A stretch of 64,000 bases of DNA from Saccharina japonica (GCA_008828725.1 MEHQ01001215.1:62001-126000), one strand, 5' to 3'; shown: positions 11,883-23,242, counted from the stretch's first letter. The notes: generated from the letters alone by a model not told the origin. A program made the numbers and translations.

Positions 11883-12707
11883 GTCTGATGGCTTGTTTTA
11901 CAGCGTCGTTGCCACTTGACGCCAACCCATAGTTGTCTACGAAGCAGAAGGGGGGGGGGGGTACGCGTGGTATTCAGTAATTCATGTCTCAAGTTGGTAT
12001 GAAATGATTTTTTGTTGTTTCTACATTATATATGAGACATCTTCAGAAGGTGGGGTGGGCGTGTGTGAGTGTTTTGTTTTTGTAATGCCTTGGTTAACGT
12101 GAAATGTTCTTCGTTTTTTTTTCCATGTAGCATGTATGCGCGATGCAAATGAAGTCTTTTTCCGGGGGACGCGTGGTGCGATAGAGGTAGCATTTTGTTT
12201 GGCTCAATTTATTTCTGAATAATCGGACGCCTTGACCCAAAACCGTCGAACTTTCATCATCGTGTTGCAATGGTTGATTTTCATTGAATAGTTAGGTTAA
12301 GCCATGGGATCGTTCGTCGGGTAGCATATTATTTTCCACCAAATTAATTCTGGGTGATTTGTTGGGCTGCTTAAGTGAGAAGCCTCAGAAGAAACATGGT
12401 GCACCTGCATGCAGGCTACTGTAGCATGCGGCATGCGTCAGCGGGAGAATGGGGAGACATCTATCTGTGACCACGCCTTGTCCAGAAGAAACTCATTGAG
12501 TAAGTGTAAAATAATCCCACGAGTTGAGTCGGTTAGGTAAAAATGGAGATATAAACAAAAACGTCGGACGGTGAACGAAATGCTGAAATACTACGTACTG
12601 TATTTTCGTACTTTCTCCGTGCACACCAGGTACGTATAGTAGATACTGGTACCAGTTATCCGGTAGGTATCATACCGGATAATAATTAAGAATGCGCACG
12701 TACACGT
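11883..12707. other. Arm spacer, no gene recognised
   Basis: This is mirrored at about 53040-53834. It contains a G-run near 11950-11960 and clustered GCATGC words near 12408-12436. No frame is convincing. Confidence 0.45.
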
Positions 12708-13217
12708 TCACCACTGGCCACACGAAGCATCATGATTTGTTCGGTTGGGAGATGTAAGGGGTTGTGAAACACAACAACAGCACGTGACGATTATGCGCGC
12801 ACTGCTGCTGCTGCTGCTCATGTGCGCTCGCACGACAATATCCGTGGATCCGCTGATAGGACCACGTTTCTCTCCTATTTGACGCTGAACCTGGACCCTA
12901 AAGGGTGGGGGAGACTGTCTCGCAGTCGTGAACGAACGCAGACAGAGACATACCGCCAACTTTCGTGGAGCCTGCGTGCGTGCGTGCGCGCGTTCGTGTT
13001 CTGGCGCCGAAAACGCGTGATTCGCGCGACGGCTTCCACGTAGTAACCACGCTAAGGGTCCTTCTGGTCGGACACTGTCCTCGAAGAGACTCCGCAGCGC
13101 ATCCCACCCTTTTACACCAATAGCACGGCGCCATGATCCATCTACTGTCCACCCGAAGCCTCTCAATATTGACACTAGAGTCGGACTCCCTCTGCTAGTT
13201 CTCGTATATCTACACAT
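12708..13217 (-). CDS. Hypothetical 169-codon frame, weak
   Basis: An open frame begins MCRYTRTSRGSPTLV with an acidic/aromatic patch WDALRSLFEDSV, then turns Arg/Ser-rich. The right-arm counterpart (52492 onward) has the same start but shifts frame at a CGCA-repeat length change. Differences between arms are mostly amino-acid changing, giving little sign of protein constraint. It could be 3' sequence of gene A2 or non-coding. Confidence 0.25.
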   Translation of the reverse strand: MCRYTRTSRGSPTLVSILRGFGWTVDGSWRRAIGVKGWDALRSLFEDSVRPEGPLAWLLRGSRRANHAFSAPEHERAHARTQAPRKLAVCLCLRSFTTARQSPPPFRVQVQRQIGEKRGPISGSTDIVVRAHMSSSSSSARIIVTCCCCVSQPLTSPNRTNHDASCGQW

Positions 13218-13228
13218 TTGTATTTTAT

Positions 13229-13905
13229 AGTACCGCGTGCGTTTCCCTCACTTATACAGCAATTCGTCAAAACAAAGATCAATGGGGTCTAGGGAATTTC
13301 CCACTCCTCCCCCTTCTTCTCCTCCCCCTCCTCCTCCTCATTCTCCTCTTCTTCCTCCTCCTTGTCCTCCTCCCGTCTCTCCTCCTCTTCCTCCTCCTAG
13401 TACCGCGTGCGATTCGTTTCCCTCACTAATACAGCAAATCATCAGAACAAATATCAACCGGGTCTGGGGAACTTCCTACTCCTCCCCCTCCCTCTCCAAC
13501 TCCTCCTCCTAGTACCGCGTGCGTTTCGTTGCCCTCGCTAGTACAGAAAAACACCAGAACAAAGATCAACCGGGTCTGGGGAACTTCCTACTCCTCCCCC
13601 TCCCTCTTCTCCTCCTCCTCCTCCTTCTCCTCCTCCCCCTCCTCATCCTCCTCTTCCTCCTCCTAGTACCGCGTGCGTTTCGTTTCCCTCACTAATGCAG
13701 AAAATAATCAGAACAAAGATTAACCGGGTCTGGGGAACTTCCCACTCCTCCCCCTCCCTCTCCAACTCATCCTCCCTCTTCTCCTCCCTCTCCTCCTCCT
13801 CTTCCTCCCCCTCCTCCCTCTCCAACTCCTCCTCCTCCTCCTCCTTCTCCTCCGCTTCCTCCTCCTCCGCTTGCCACATCTCCTCCCCTCGCTCCTCTTA
13901 TTCCC
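13229..13905. repeat. Minisatellite: GGA/TCC tracts alternating with a conserved ~85-bp block
   Basis: Pyrimidine-only CCT/CTC tracts on the plus strand are interrupted four times (near 13227, 13400, 13512 and 13664) by a block beginning AGTACCGCGTGCGTTTC and ending near CGGGTCTGGGGAACTTCC. The last tract runs into the 3' end of gene A2 and encodes its Gly-rich tail. The mirror is at 51790-52475. Confidence 0.9.
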
Positions 13906-14849
13906 CCTCCTCTGCGGCCACCACCGCTGTTGCCCCCACCGACCGCAGAGCCAGCGTCAATCCAGCGCCAAGCCGGGTTCCACATGTCAATCCTCCACTG
14001 GGGCGGGAGTACCGGTATGTCGGTGGGAATGTGCACCCGAACGAAGTCCTTCGCTAACTTTTCTAGAATATATGCGCACCTTACTATGCCCGGTACGGGG
14101 GCCTCGTCACCGCCTTGCAGGGGTTTCCCTAAGTGGTCACACGAAGCAAACATCCGGCAGTTGTAGAATACTCGGCTCAGGTCTGCATAGAAAATTGTAC
14201 TGCATCGCCCTCCGGTCGATTGTGGTGTATCACGCTTTCGCACCATTGTTCCGAGATCCATCATATTTTCCCTGCTCACAGCTTCTAGGTATCCGCGATA
14301 CACATTAAGGTCCACCGGGTTCCGGAACGAAAACGACAACTTATGTGATATTAGTTTCTCAAGCAAGTGATCCCTCTTTGCATTCACAGTGGCGCCAAGC
14401 GGCGGCGGCGAAAGTGCCCGATCGGTTCGCCGAACGCAACACGGGCACTGACGGAGGACGGTGTCCGTTCCCTCGGTGCGGTCGTCAGGTGCGCCGATGG
14501 CCGCAAGTTCCGCGTTGGTAAGCGTCGCGGCAGTCACTTCCGCGTCACTCCTTGTCGCGAGACACGCACGGCAGAAGATTCGCGGGCAGAGCATACACAG
14601 CCCCACGGTGTCAACCAAGAGCGGGGGGCGGTCGCACTGAGTACACACGGTTGTATGCCCAGTACGCGAGCATAAGTCACTGTCTCTAGGGCGCCGGCTG
14701 GGTGCAGGCACAGTGCCGGTTTTGTGGGGCCTCCGTTCCCCGGTGGTAGGCTTCTTCTTTCGACGCGGAGCCACTCTTCCTTTACGTTTAGGCTTTCTGC
14801 CGGACGTAAGAGGGGTCGCGGGGAAAACAAACAAGCAAGCAGAGCGCAT
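13767..14849 (-). CDS. Gene A2, left copy: PHD/ADD-like finger plus bromodomain protein
   Basis: The 360-residue frame starts at an ATG (14849), or may be spliced into at about 14796 where a CAG precedes the conserved part. Residues about 18-33 are Arg/Lys-rich, like a nuclear localisation signal. Cysteines at 69, 72, 85, 88, 93, 96, 135 and 138 form CxxC-CxxC-x4-CxxC-CxxC, resembling a PHD finger with Cys in place of the usual His, as in ADD domains. Residues about 162-272 fit a bromodomain: FRNPVD, Y184, DLGTM, YADLSRVFYNC and ILEKLAKDF. The usual YN Asn is Ala (F234-A235), so acetyl-lysine binding may be lost or altered. The tail is Gly-rich, encoded by GGA repeats. A chromatin-reader role is inferred. 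The right copy (50909-51947) has nearly identical bromodomain sequence. Confidence 0.75.
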   Translation of the reverse strand: MRSACLFVFPATPLTSGRKPKRKGRVAPRRKKKPTTGERRPHKTGTVPAPSRRPRDSDLCSRTGHTTVCTQCDRPPLLVDTVGLCMLCPRIFCRACLATRSDAEVTAATLTNAELAAIGAPDDRTEGTDTVLRQCPCCVRRTDRALSPPPLGATVNAKRDHLLEKLISHKLSFSFRNPVDLNVYRGYLEAVSRENMMDLGTMVRKRDTPQSTGGRCSTIFYADLSRVFYNCRMFASCDHLGKPLQGGDEAPVPGIVRCAYILEKLAKDFVRVHIPTDIPVLPPQWRIDMWNPAWRWIDAGSAVGGGNSGGGRRGGGIRGARGGDVASGGGGSGGEGGGGGGVGEGGGGGRGGGEGGEEGG

Positions 14850-15379
14850 GGCCCATCTTCAGTCAAATCAACCCCTGGAACCGCAATAAAGAGCGGATAT
14901 TTTCGAATGCTCGCCTCTGAAACCCCGCTTCGGAATTCTCGCCGCAGTAAGAGCGCCTGTTCATTCATTTTCTTCATCGCAGGCGACCACACAAAGAGGA
15001 CAGCACGGCGATTCACGATTGCAACAACAACTACTGTAATGGAACGTTGCGAAGCACATGTGTATCGCGCCGCGTCAAACCCGCCGCTCCCGATCTCAAG
15101 TCGAAAGCGCCGTCAACGAACCACGCATGCCCCACCGTTTCGGCAGCCTGGTAGAGTATGGGAAGACGTGCCCACCTTCGGGATAATTGCGGGTCCACAT
15201 CGACGACTTCCGGGTGTTGTCCGCAAATCAATATACCTGCAACAGGTGTCAACAGCGGGACCGATAAAGCGAGTCGAAGGAAAGTGTCTCAGGTGCGTTG
15301 CTGAAGGGGGCACACGCGACCCTAGCGTTCCTTTGTGCTGCCTCGCAAGCGCAATTGTGCCGTTGACGTCTTCGTACTC
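14797..15379 (-). CDS. Upstream exon(s) of gene A2, left; weak BRCT-like segment
   Basis: Two frames are open between an AG at about 15380 and the PHD exon. The segment around 15270-15150 reads FLRLALSVPLLTP then ILICG and DVDP, resembling the C-terminal half of a BRCT repeat. A second open frame (15016 downward) is continuous to 14800 here but carries a stop and a 1-bp deletion in the right arm. Exact exon borders and phase are unresolved. The BRCT reading is an inference from hydrophobic pattern alone. Confidence 0.35.
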
Positions 15380-15458
15380 CTGCTTCAATTATGACTTCTT
15401 GAGCTTGACCTCGGCCGCGCTGCGTTTTTAGTTTCTCGCCATCGTATGTGTTGTTTTC

Positions 15459-17131
15459 TTATTGAGGAGGTGGAGAAGAAATAAAGTAGAGATTGTGTGC
15501 ACGCTCAGTCTCGGGCCTCGCGGGGGGGAGGGCGAGGTCGACGAGCAGTTTCCAAATTCCCAAAATACCCTGCAAGGTACGGAAACCCCTCCCGCGTGGT
15601 AAATTTGCTAGATACTTTCTGCAGACTGCATCGTCAAATAACGCTGTTTCGACAGCTAGGGGCGCTTCGGATCGCGATCTATCGTCCTTCAGTTGTATTC
15701 ACGCCAATTTGGAAACACACCCCCCTCTCGCTTGCCCCTTCTCCTCCCCTCCCGTGGTCACGTTATCACTTTCTTCGTCAATCGTCGGCCTTGCAGGTTG
15801 CGTCTTCGTCCCATGGTCCACACACCACCAAGTTTATGGCGTCAAACCTCGTTTTCGCTCATTTCTTCTTTTTCAACGCGGATCCGGATCTCGATGGTCA
15901 CAAATTAAATGTTGAGTCGGTCGTTCCTTTCGCAGGCACCTGATATTAATCGCGCTGCTGTGGGTTTTGTTATGGTGTTCGCGGCAGCAGGCAGTGCGCT
16001 GGGTGTCGGCTGCTGGCCGCTTACTACACGTCTGAAACGGAACACGCGACATACTGCTGTCCTTGCACTAAACATGCACCCGCGCCCTCATACTAACCAG
16101 CGCGACACCACCGACACGTTCCTATTGTTTCGTTTGAAAATAGACGTCGCCATCACCTCACCTTCGTTGTTCATGTACATCACTCGCCCACATCCCGGTT
16201 CGTCACAAGCTGTGCCCGGAACTTGAACTGAAACATCGCAAAACGAAGGGAGGGTAAAACGCACAAACAGGCGCGACATCGGGGACCGGGACCTGTTGCT
16301 GGAACGTTCTCGTAGCATTGTGCCTCGTACGCAGCAACCGGCCCAACAGGGTGTGAAACCGCCGGACGAGTTAACAACTTGTCAATGGTCTCAGACCTTT
16401 GGCAACGAAAGCCGCTTGTTACAGGAACTGTCCTCCCACATCGCTATTCTCGAGCTCGACAAGAAAAACGGTTGTGCGAATCACTGCCCAAATGGGGCAA
16501 CCGAGTCTTCGGCTTACTTCACAACTTCGAGTATAGGCTAGGCTAGGCTGGGCTGGGTCTGGGCCGGGTCGAGGGCAACAGTATCCTGCGTTGCTAGCAC
16601 GTTGCGATCGGTGTGTGTGTGTGTTTTTGTGGCAGGTTTGCCTCGCATTTGAGATGCGTCACAACCGACCCGTTATACCGCTATATACGGTGCTGCAAGC
16701 GGTGGGCGGCAACGCCGAGCACACTTCAAGATTGAGGCCTTACAGTACCCTTTTGCACAGCATTACGCACCCTCCCCCCCCGCTGCCCGGGGCGCACGCG
16801 TTTCCCGCTAAACCAAGAGGTAGCTATTACAGTACCTTCCTCTGGTTCATCACAGGTCCTTACCTGGTATCCTTGGGCTGGGCGGGCCGCCAGCCACGGG
16901 AGCAGCCCGAGAGGCAGCCGGCCGCGGCGGCGGCGGCGGGGGCGGCGGCGTCGGACGGGGCGACCGACGAACCATTTCGGCCTGAGTGGTTTCGGCTCCC
17001 TCCCCATGTTGCGAGGCTTCAACGGTTTGAGCGGCACCGGCGGCGGCGGCGGCCACTGGGTCTCGGGCTACACCGGACTGCGGGTAATATCGTCGTTCGG
17101 CGAATATATCTCCCTGCTGCGCCGAGGGCAT
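15459..17131 (-). pseudogene. Gene A1, left copy (frame-shifted in exon 3)
   Basis: Four exons mirror the right-arm gene: 17131-16864 (268 bp), 16227-16094 (134 bp), 16031-15848 (184 bp) and 15686-15459 (228 bp). Start, donor and acceptor positions agree with the right copy. Exon 3 is one base longer (an extra T in the TTTAATTTG run near 15900-15910), which shifts the frame and produces an early stop. A homopolymer sequencing error is an alternative. Cysteine codons in exon 3 differ synonymously from the right copy (TGT versus TGC), supporting the chosen frame. Confidence 0.55.
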
Positions 17132-17888
17132 CCTGCACAGGTCACGGAAGGAACATATTACCAGGCACCGAAGGCGGTGTATTTCTTGGCCGGCGCATCC
17201 CCTAGTTTGGGAGCAAATACGTTTCTTCGTCGGTCCGTGGGGTGCGCCATAAGCCAGTGATGCACGCTTCAAGAACACCTCAAAAGAGCGACGTAGAAAC
17301 GCCGGACACGGATCACGAGCCGTGGTAAACAATGCGTGTACTTCATCGTAAAATAACAGCAGATCTTATGTTATTGTATGCACTCGTACACATACCAAAA
17401 ACTCTCTGATAGCAGCTGGCCCAGGCTGGATTTCTTATGTGAGAGAGGGTGTTTTCTACACTAATTTCAAGGTAACGACTCTCAAATTTCTTATTTTCCT
17501 CTATACGTATAGCAGCCTGGCATTCTTTCTGGCTATTTTCTTACCAGGTGTCCTGTACTGTATATCCATTCCGGAGTAGTAGAGGGTATACGTAGTGGTT
17601 CTGTTTTTTGTACCGGCAATCGGTCGTCTGAATGTTCAAACAGAATAGAGAGGACCAAGATAGTCCAGAGCCGCACAGTGTGTGTACAGCAACGAACCGA
17701 ATTGAGCAATGTCTGTACCAAGCATACCCCAAGAGGACTGAGGGTGTGTACTACAGTACTATTAATAGAGCTGTAAATGTAGTATTTACTACAGTACTGC
17801 TGTAATATATGAGGGGGGGGTTGAACAAATAACGTAATTTTGCGAAAGAGGATAATTCGTTAATTTTGCGAAAGGGGGATACATATAA

Positions 17889-17985
17889 GTACGCGTGATC
17901 GAAGTATTACACTCAGCTACGTAGCAAAGATGAGTTTCAACGAAATCCCCGATCTCACCGCTGTTGTTTTTTTGTTTTTTCTTAT
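17889..17985 (+). other. Repeated leader plus short ORF start (MSFNEIPDLTAVVF), copy 1
   Basis: The segment begins with the shared leader GATCGAAGTATTACACTCAG and has an ATG at 17930 followed by an acidic N-terminus and a hydrophobic run. Copies at 36369-36475 and 47735-47828 (minus) keep the frame with synonymous changes. The frame stops soon after the hydrophobic run here. Confidence 0.4.
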
Positions 17986-18407
17986 ATGAGGGGGGGTTAA
18001 ATAAAAATATATATTTTGCAAAACGGAATAATTAATTAATTTGGCGAAAGGGGGAGAACAATATAGCAAATCTGCAGTACTCATATCGCACGCAAAGAGC
18101 AACATCATAGCATAGCGTAGCTACTCGTATTAATAGGACAGTACGGTAAGCCAAGTACACACAAGTACACACCAGAGGTTGTGTAGTAGCCAAAGCTCTG
18201 TCATAAGTATCATAGAAGTATCGTACGTACGTACGTACGTACGCAACGGGTATACCAACGGGACTGTCACGATTCTGTCGAATAAAGTACCCTGAAAGAC
18301 GGGTAATATTTTCCGGGAAATAGCGCAGGGTGATGACTTGATTTCTTATTGGGGTCGTACGAGTATCCTGTTTTGTTTTTAGGGATCGAGCTACGAATTC
18401 ACGGGTA

Positions 18408-18412
18408 GCAAT
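18408..18412. other. Copia target-site duplication, left (GCAAT)
   Basis: GCAAT directly precedes the 5' LTR and recurs at 23054-23058 directly after the 3' LTR. The right arm has a single ATTGC (47305-47309) at the equivalent site. Confidence 0.85.
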
Positions 18413-18867
18413 TGTTCGATATAGGTTATATCCACTAACAGTGTGGCGGATCGGCCGCTCCGCTTGCGGCAGTACGGGATTTACAGTAGCCCATAAACAT
18501 TACCTGGTATGTGGAAAGTCCATTGACTATAGGGAACGGGACATTGCGGGCTATTCTGGAAGTGAGAATTGTTGATTTGTGGCCCGTATTGGACCTCGGT
18601 TTGTGGTTCGGGAACGTGCGAGGGATTGTGGTTGGTGGGCAATCGTGATGGGTAGGAGCTCGCGCTCCCACCTCATCTCACTCCAACCTGCACCCACTCC
18701 AAACCCTCTTCTCCTCGTGTTCCCTTGGGTACTGCTGTAATATTCAAGACATAAACACATCATCTTCTTTTCTCTGGGACAGACTGCATAGGGCAGTACT
18801 TGTCTGGGCTCACAGCTCGGGGCTGTTGGTGCCACTTCGTCTCCTGATCATCACTGTCAATTGAATA
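18413..18867 (+). repeat. Copia 5' LTR
   Basis: It starts TGTTCGATATAGG and ends TTGAATA, so the termini are TGTTC...GAATA rather than a strict TG...CA. It differs from the 3' LTR by a handful of substitutions and about eight single-base indels. Confidence 0.93.
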
Positions 18868-18904
18868 CGTTAACGAAAAGTTCGAACTTGACTGGTGTTC
18901 CGAG

Positions 18905-21900
18905 ATGGACCAAGAGACCATAGAAGACTTGAAGGAGCAGCTCGCAGCGCAGGCGAGGCTTTCGAAGAAAGGTTGTCGAGCAGATAGAGGCGAGTCGAGA
19001 GGATACTGGCGGGCTGCAAGGGGCGACCGCCGGTGGAGACCAGCCTTCTCAGGTGTAGAAGGTACTAGTGAGCAGGCAGGGTTTGCTTCTAGTCGTAGAG
19101 TTGGAGCCGCCACGATAGTTGCGCAAGCTGTCGGTGTGTAGGTACTATAGGGATAGTCATCTAGCTGTAGGACCACGGGAGACCAGTAGAATCAAATCAT
19201 GGAATTCCTAAATTTAATGGTAACAGTGTAGAGTACCCACTGTGGAAGAGACGCTTCGAGGGTTACGCGATTGCGAACGGTTCCATGCAGGCTTTTACCA
19301 CTATGTCTGACATGATGGTAGGTGACCCGTCTGTAACGTCGGCTTACATACTGGACCAAGGCTTCAGTGAGTTCGCCATTAAACGGTCCCGACTTGCATG
19401 GACCTGTGTAACCGAGAGCGTCACCGACCGCGAACTGCTCAGCCGAGTATATGATATTAACTCCCCTAGCTTAGGTTGGCGTATGCTAGAAGACTGGTTC
19501 TTGTCCAAAACTTGGCTGAAACGTCTAAGTGGAAGCGTCAGTTCAACGATCTGGTCATGGAAAAGAGAGAAGAACCGATGAGATTTTTCGCTCGTGTAGA
19601 CAAGATTGTCGGTGTTTTGGGATCCCTGGGAGTTCATTTGCCTGTAGAGGATGTAAACCTCAAAATCGTAGAAACACTTGCCAGCGACTACGAATTCGAA
19701 CAGCGCACGATACTGTACAAGGACGACATCACCCGGGCGGAAATAGAGGCGATAGTCAGGTAACGGCATACAATTATGTCTAGGGATGCAAACACCAAGA
19801 CCCGTAACGTAGGATAGGCCCTAGTTGGGAACAAGCCCGGTCGCCGAAACCGTAACGAGGATGGTAGTAGAAAGGGTGACCGAGCTGGTAAGGGAAGTTC
19901 CGGTGGTGTTATGACAGCCAAGAACAACACCACTGCCAGCGGTAAGAAGAACGGGGAGAAGAAGTACGACGACATGCGGAACAAGTGTCTCCGATGCTTG
20001 GAGCCAGGCCATCGATGGTTCGACTGCACCGCACACGTCATTCCCGCCGCGAAGAAGTCCCAGAACGGCACTGGTGAGATTATAGGCTGTCTAGCGATTG
20101 GTATGCTTGGTAAGAGCGATGCGGTAGGAGAGCGCGAGCAGAGTAAGGACGGCACAGAGAAGTGGATAGCTGATAGTGGTGCAACCTTTCGCACGACTAG
20201 ATCAGCTGACTTGCTTCAAGCCGTGCAACCATACGAGGACAAGGTTAAGATTGGCAACGATATTTTGATAGACGTTGAGGGTTACGGGTCGCTGACGGTT
20301 GTTTTCCCTAACAACGCAGAAGACATCAAAGTAAGGCTAGACAAGGTGGCATACGTGCCCAGCTTGGCTCTCAACCTATTTTTCCTAATGGCTGCGCACA
20401 CACGAGGAGTAGGTTTTTCAACTGACGATGAGGATATGAGCGTGACCCTAGCGCACGGACGTCTTAGTTTTTGGAGTGGTGGTTCTGGTTACTCTAACCA
20501 CGGTAGAAGGCTTGACCCTCATGACGAGTGCATCCCTTTTCCCCTGTCGGCTCCCGTGCCCCTTTAGAGCCTCGTACAACCTGCTCTCCATACCCCCCTG
20601 GGCTTCCCTGTGGTAGCCCCCGTCAGTGTTGACCAACGTGAGCCTGAGTCGCTCAGAAGTTTGATATTCGCAAGCGGGAACCTTGTGACTCTTGCTGATT
20701 ATGCTCCTCTAGCGTTTCCCATGATAGCCCCTGGTAGTGTGGACTCGCATGAGACTCCTGTAGACATCAAACTTTTCCACTGCGTGCACGGCCATGCTGG
20801 CCAATGTTTGTTGAGAGAGACTGCCAAATCACTAGTGTAGAGCTGCTAGGTAGGTTGAGACCATGCACTGGTTGTTCTATGGCCAAGGGATACCGTAAGC
20901 CGATCGCTAACAGTACAAAATCACGCGCGACAGAGAAGCTAGGAAGAGTTTTCGTGGATCTAAGTGGCCCTAAGAGGGTTCCTTCGTTGCTTGTTAAGAA
21001 GTACGTGATGATAGTGAAGGATGATTTTACCCGGTACTCATGGGTATACTTCCTCGAGCGTAAATCCGATGCTGCTGACGCATTTAGGAATTTTTGGCTG
21101 ATGTACGTGCGGATGGTGTACCGTCGAAGTAGAGAGAGTAAGGTCTGATAATGGGGGAGAGTTCTTTGGTGGGGATTTCGGGAACGTGTGCAGGCAGTAT
21201 TGCATCAAACAGGAATTCACCAACGCAAAGTGTCCAGAGTTAAACGGCGTTGCCGAGCGAGCCTTCGGTATCATCCGAAACTCGACGCTTGCTGTTCGCA
21301 TCCAAGCCCCCATCCTCTTCCCACACGTCAAACTACCACCGTCGGAGACCCTCTGGGCTGAGGCTGTACACTGGGCGTGTGCGGCCCTGAACTGCACCGC
21401 GACTGCGTCCAACCCGGGTAACAAGTCACCGCACGAGATGTGGCATGGTAAGACTGCACCTGCGTCACCGCACCCGTTTCTTCGTCCGGGGTATTGTCGT
21501 TGGATCCGCCCGTTAAAGTCGTTCCCCAGGTGCGAGAGTAGCTTCTACCTCGGGCCAGGCATCGACCACCCCCGTGATCCATTGCGCATGCTGACGCGGG
21601 CAAACAAGTTGATAGAAACAAGGGACGTCACCTGGGAGGCACCACCGATTATGGGGGTGCCGCCGGTGCAACTGCAACAGCCGGCATCGCCGGAACTGGC
21701 AGGGGCGCCGGAGCTGGGAGGGACGCCAGAGCTGGGAGGGGTGTCGGAGCTGGGAGGGACGCCGGAGCCGGGAGGGCTAGATGAATTCGATTCTGGCCCA
21801 CCGACTCCATTGCCACTGCTGGGGAGGGGAATCCCCCATCAGCGTGGAGTGGCCCCTCCAGCGGGGAGTGTAGGCCATGGTGGCCAATGTGAACCGGGTT

Positions 21901-22473
21901 ATGTAGACAGTGAAAGTCTGCCAGCCCCCGATGCCACTATTCCCCCGCCTGGTGATTCTTTGTCGCCGGTGGGCAGCGAGCCGTCTGTCGACGGCGATCT
22001 CTCGGCCGAGGAGAGCGAGACGACGTCATCGGACGAGAGCGATCTGGTTCCTACGATGGCGCGGACTGCGGCGCGTCAACTCGAGTCGAACCTGCTAGGG
22101 TTCAGAGGTGGCGAGGAGCTTGGGCGAACTAGGGCGCAGACGCGAGCGCTCAATCAAGATGCAGCTGGCCTGGTGAGTATGTTCGGGCCCGATGAAGGGG
22201 GGATACTGGCGTTTCTGATGCCCTGTCTGGGGCCGATGAGCATTAGCGTGTACGAGGACAATACGGGGGCGATAGACCTAGCTAAGAACCCCTTGAGCTC
22301 GTCCAACAGTAAGCACATTGACGTACGGTACCATTTCTGAGGGAGTTGGTTTCCAGTGGTGACATTCTGTGCAGTATCTTCGGTCGGAAGATCAGCATGC
22401 GGATATCCTAACGAAAGCGATTGGTAGAGAGAGTTTCGAGAGGCACCGCGATTTCCTTTTGGGTAGGGGTTAG
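18905..22473 (+). pseudogene. Copia gag-pol remnant (gag, protease, integrase, RNase H; no RT)
   Basis: Gag begins at the ATG at 18905 (MDQETIEDLKEQLAAQ). A CX2CX4HX4C zinc knuckle lies at 19986-20027. The protease motif W-I-A-D-S-G is at 20163-20180. The integrase zinc-binding HCVHGHAG...CTGC segment lies at about 20775-20875. The catalytic region shows VFVDLSGPK near 20951, DNGGEFF near 21146 and NGVAERA near 21243, giving the D-D-E triad. A Pro/Glu-rich tail with repeated ELGGTPEL-like units follows. RNase H shows VYEDNTGAI, KHIDVRYHF and QHADILTKA. Several single-base frame changes break the polyprotein. Confidence 0.9.
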
Positions 22474-22605
22474 GTTTCAATATTTTTCCTGATCTTCTAG
22501 TGGAATATATTATTTGAGGTAGGCTTTCATAGTAAGCGCTTCGATCTAGTTTTGCCGATACCGCGGTTCCCCGCACAGGCATGTAGTGGATACACCAAGG
22601 GAGGG

Positions 22606-23053
22606 TGTTCGATATAGGTATATCAACTAACAGTGTGGCGGATCGGCCGCTCCGCTTGCGGCATTACGGGATTTACAGTAGCCCATAACATATACCTGGT
22701 ATGTGAAAGTCCATTGACTATAGGAACGGGACATTGCGGGCTATTCTGGAATTGAGAATGTTGATTTGTGGCCCGTATTGGACCTCGTTTGTGGTTCGGG
22801 AACGTGCGAGGGATTGTGGTTGGTGGGCAGCGTGATGGGTAGGAGCTCGCGCTCCCACCTCATCTCACTCCAACCTGCACCCACTCCAACCCTCTTCTCC
22901 TCGTGTTCCCTTGGGTACTGCTGTAATATTCAAGACATAAACACATCATCTTCTTTTCTCTGGGACAGACTGCATAGGGCAGTACTTGTCTGGGCTCACA
23001 GCTCGGGGCTGTTGGTGTCACTTCGTCTCCTGATCATCACTGTCAATTGAATA
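22606..23053 (+). repeat. Copia 3' LTR
   Basis: It is the same as the 5' LTR, with most differences being missing single bases in short runs. It is followed directly by GCAAT. Confidence 0.93.
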
Positions 23054-23164
23054 GCAATACCCGCACAAGTGTCTCACTACTCCCCAGCTTTCTTATCCAG
23101 CATGCTCTTCACGAGCTCTTGTCTGCTAGACATAATAATCTAAGGCCTGGGGTCACCTTCATCG

Positions 23165-23242
23165 TCTTCTTCTCTTCTCTTTTCTTCTCTTCTCTTCTCT
23201 TCTCTTCTCTTCTCTTCTCTTCTCTTCTCTTCTCTTCTCTTT
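23165..23242 (+). repeat. (CTTCT)n microsatellite
   Basis: About 15 pentamer units occur in the left arm, versus only a few units at the mirror position (about 47176-47190), showing arm-specific expansion. Confidence 0.9.

Larger units (their letters stand above)
17132..18412. other. Arm intergenic region between genes A1 and B
   Basis: This is mirrored at 47323-48581. It holds two direct boxes with GGGGGGTT and TTTTGCGAAA (about 17811-17880 and 17988-18060), the short peptide motif at 17889-17985 and a CGTACGTACGTACG tract near 18228. No other gene is seen. Confidence 0.5.
18413..23053 (+). mobile_element. Ty1/Copia LTR retrotransposon lacking reverse transcriptase
   Basis: The 4641-bp element has two LTRs of 455 and 448 bp, a 5-bp target duplication GCAAT, and a purine tract AAGGGAGGG just before the 3' LTR. 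Order is gag, zinc knuckle, protease, integrase and RNase H, which places it in Copia. The RT is absent: sequence passes from the integrase C-terminal tail directly to the RNase H region near 22190-22220. It therefore needs a helper. It inserted after the palindrome formed, since the right arm has the empty site. Confidence 0.93.

Noticed and set aside
15493-15943. Two overlapping plus-strand frames of 140-148 codons, also open in the right arm (49768-50218)
   Set aside because: They lie antisense to exons 3-4 of gene A1 and are open in two frames at once. The minus-strand frame shows synonymous arm differences, so these are shadows.
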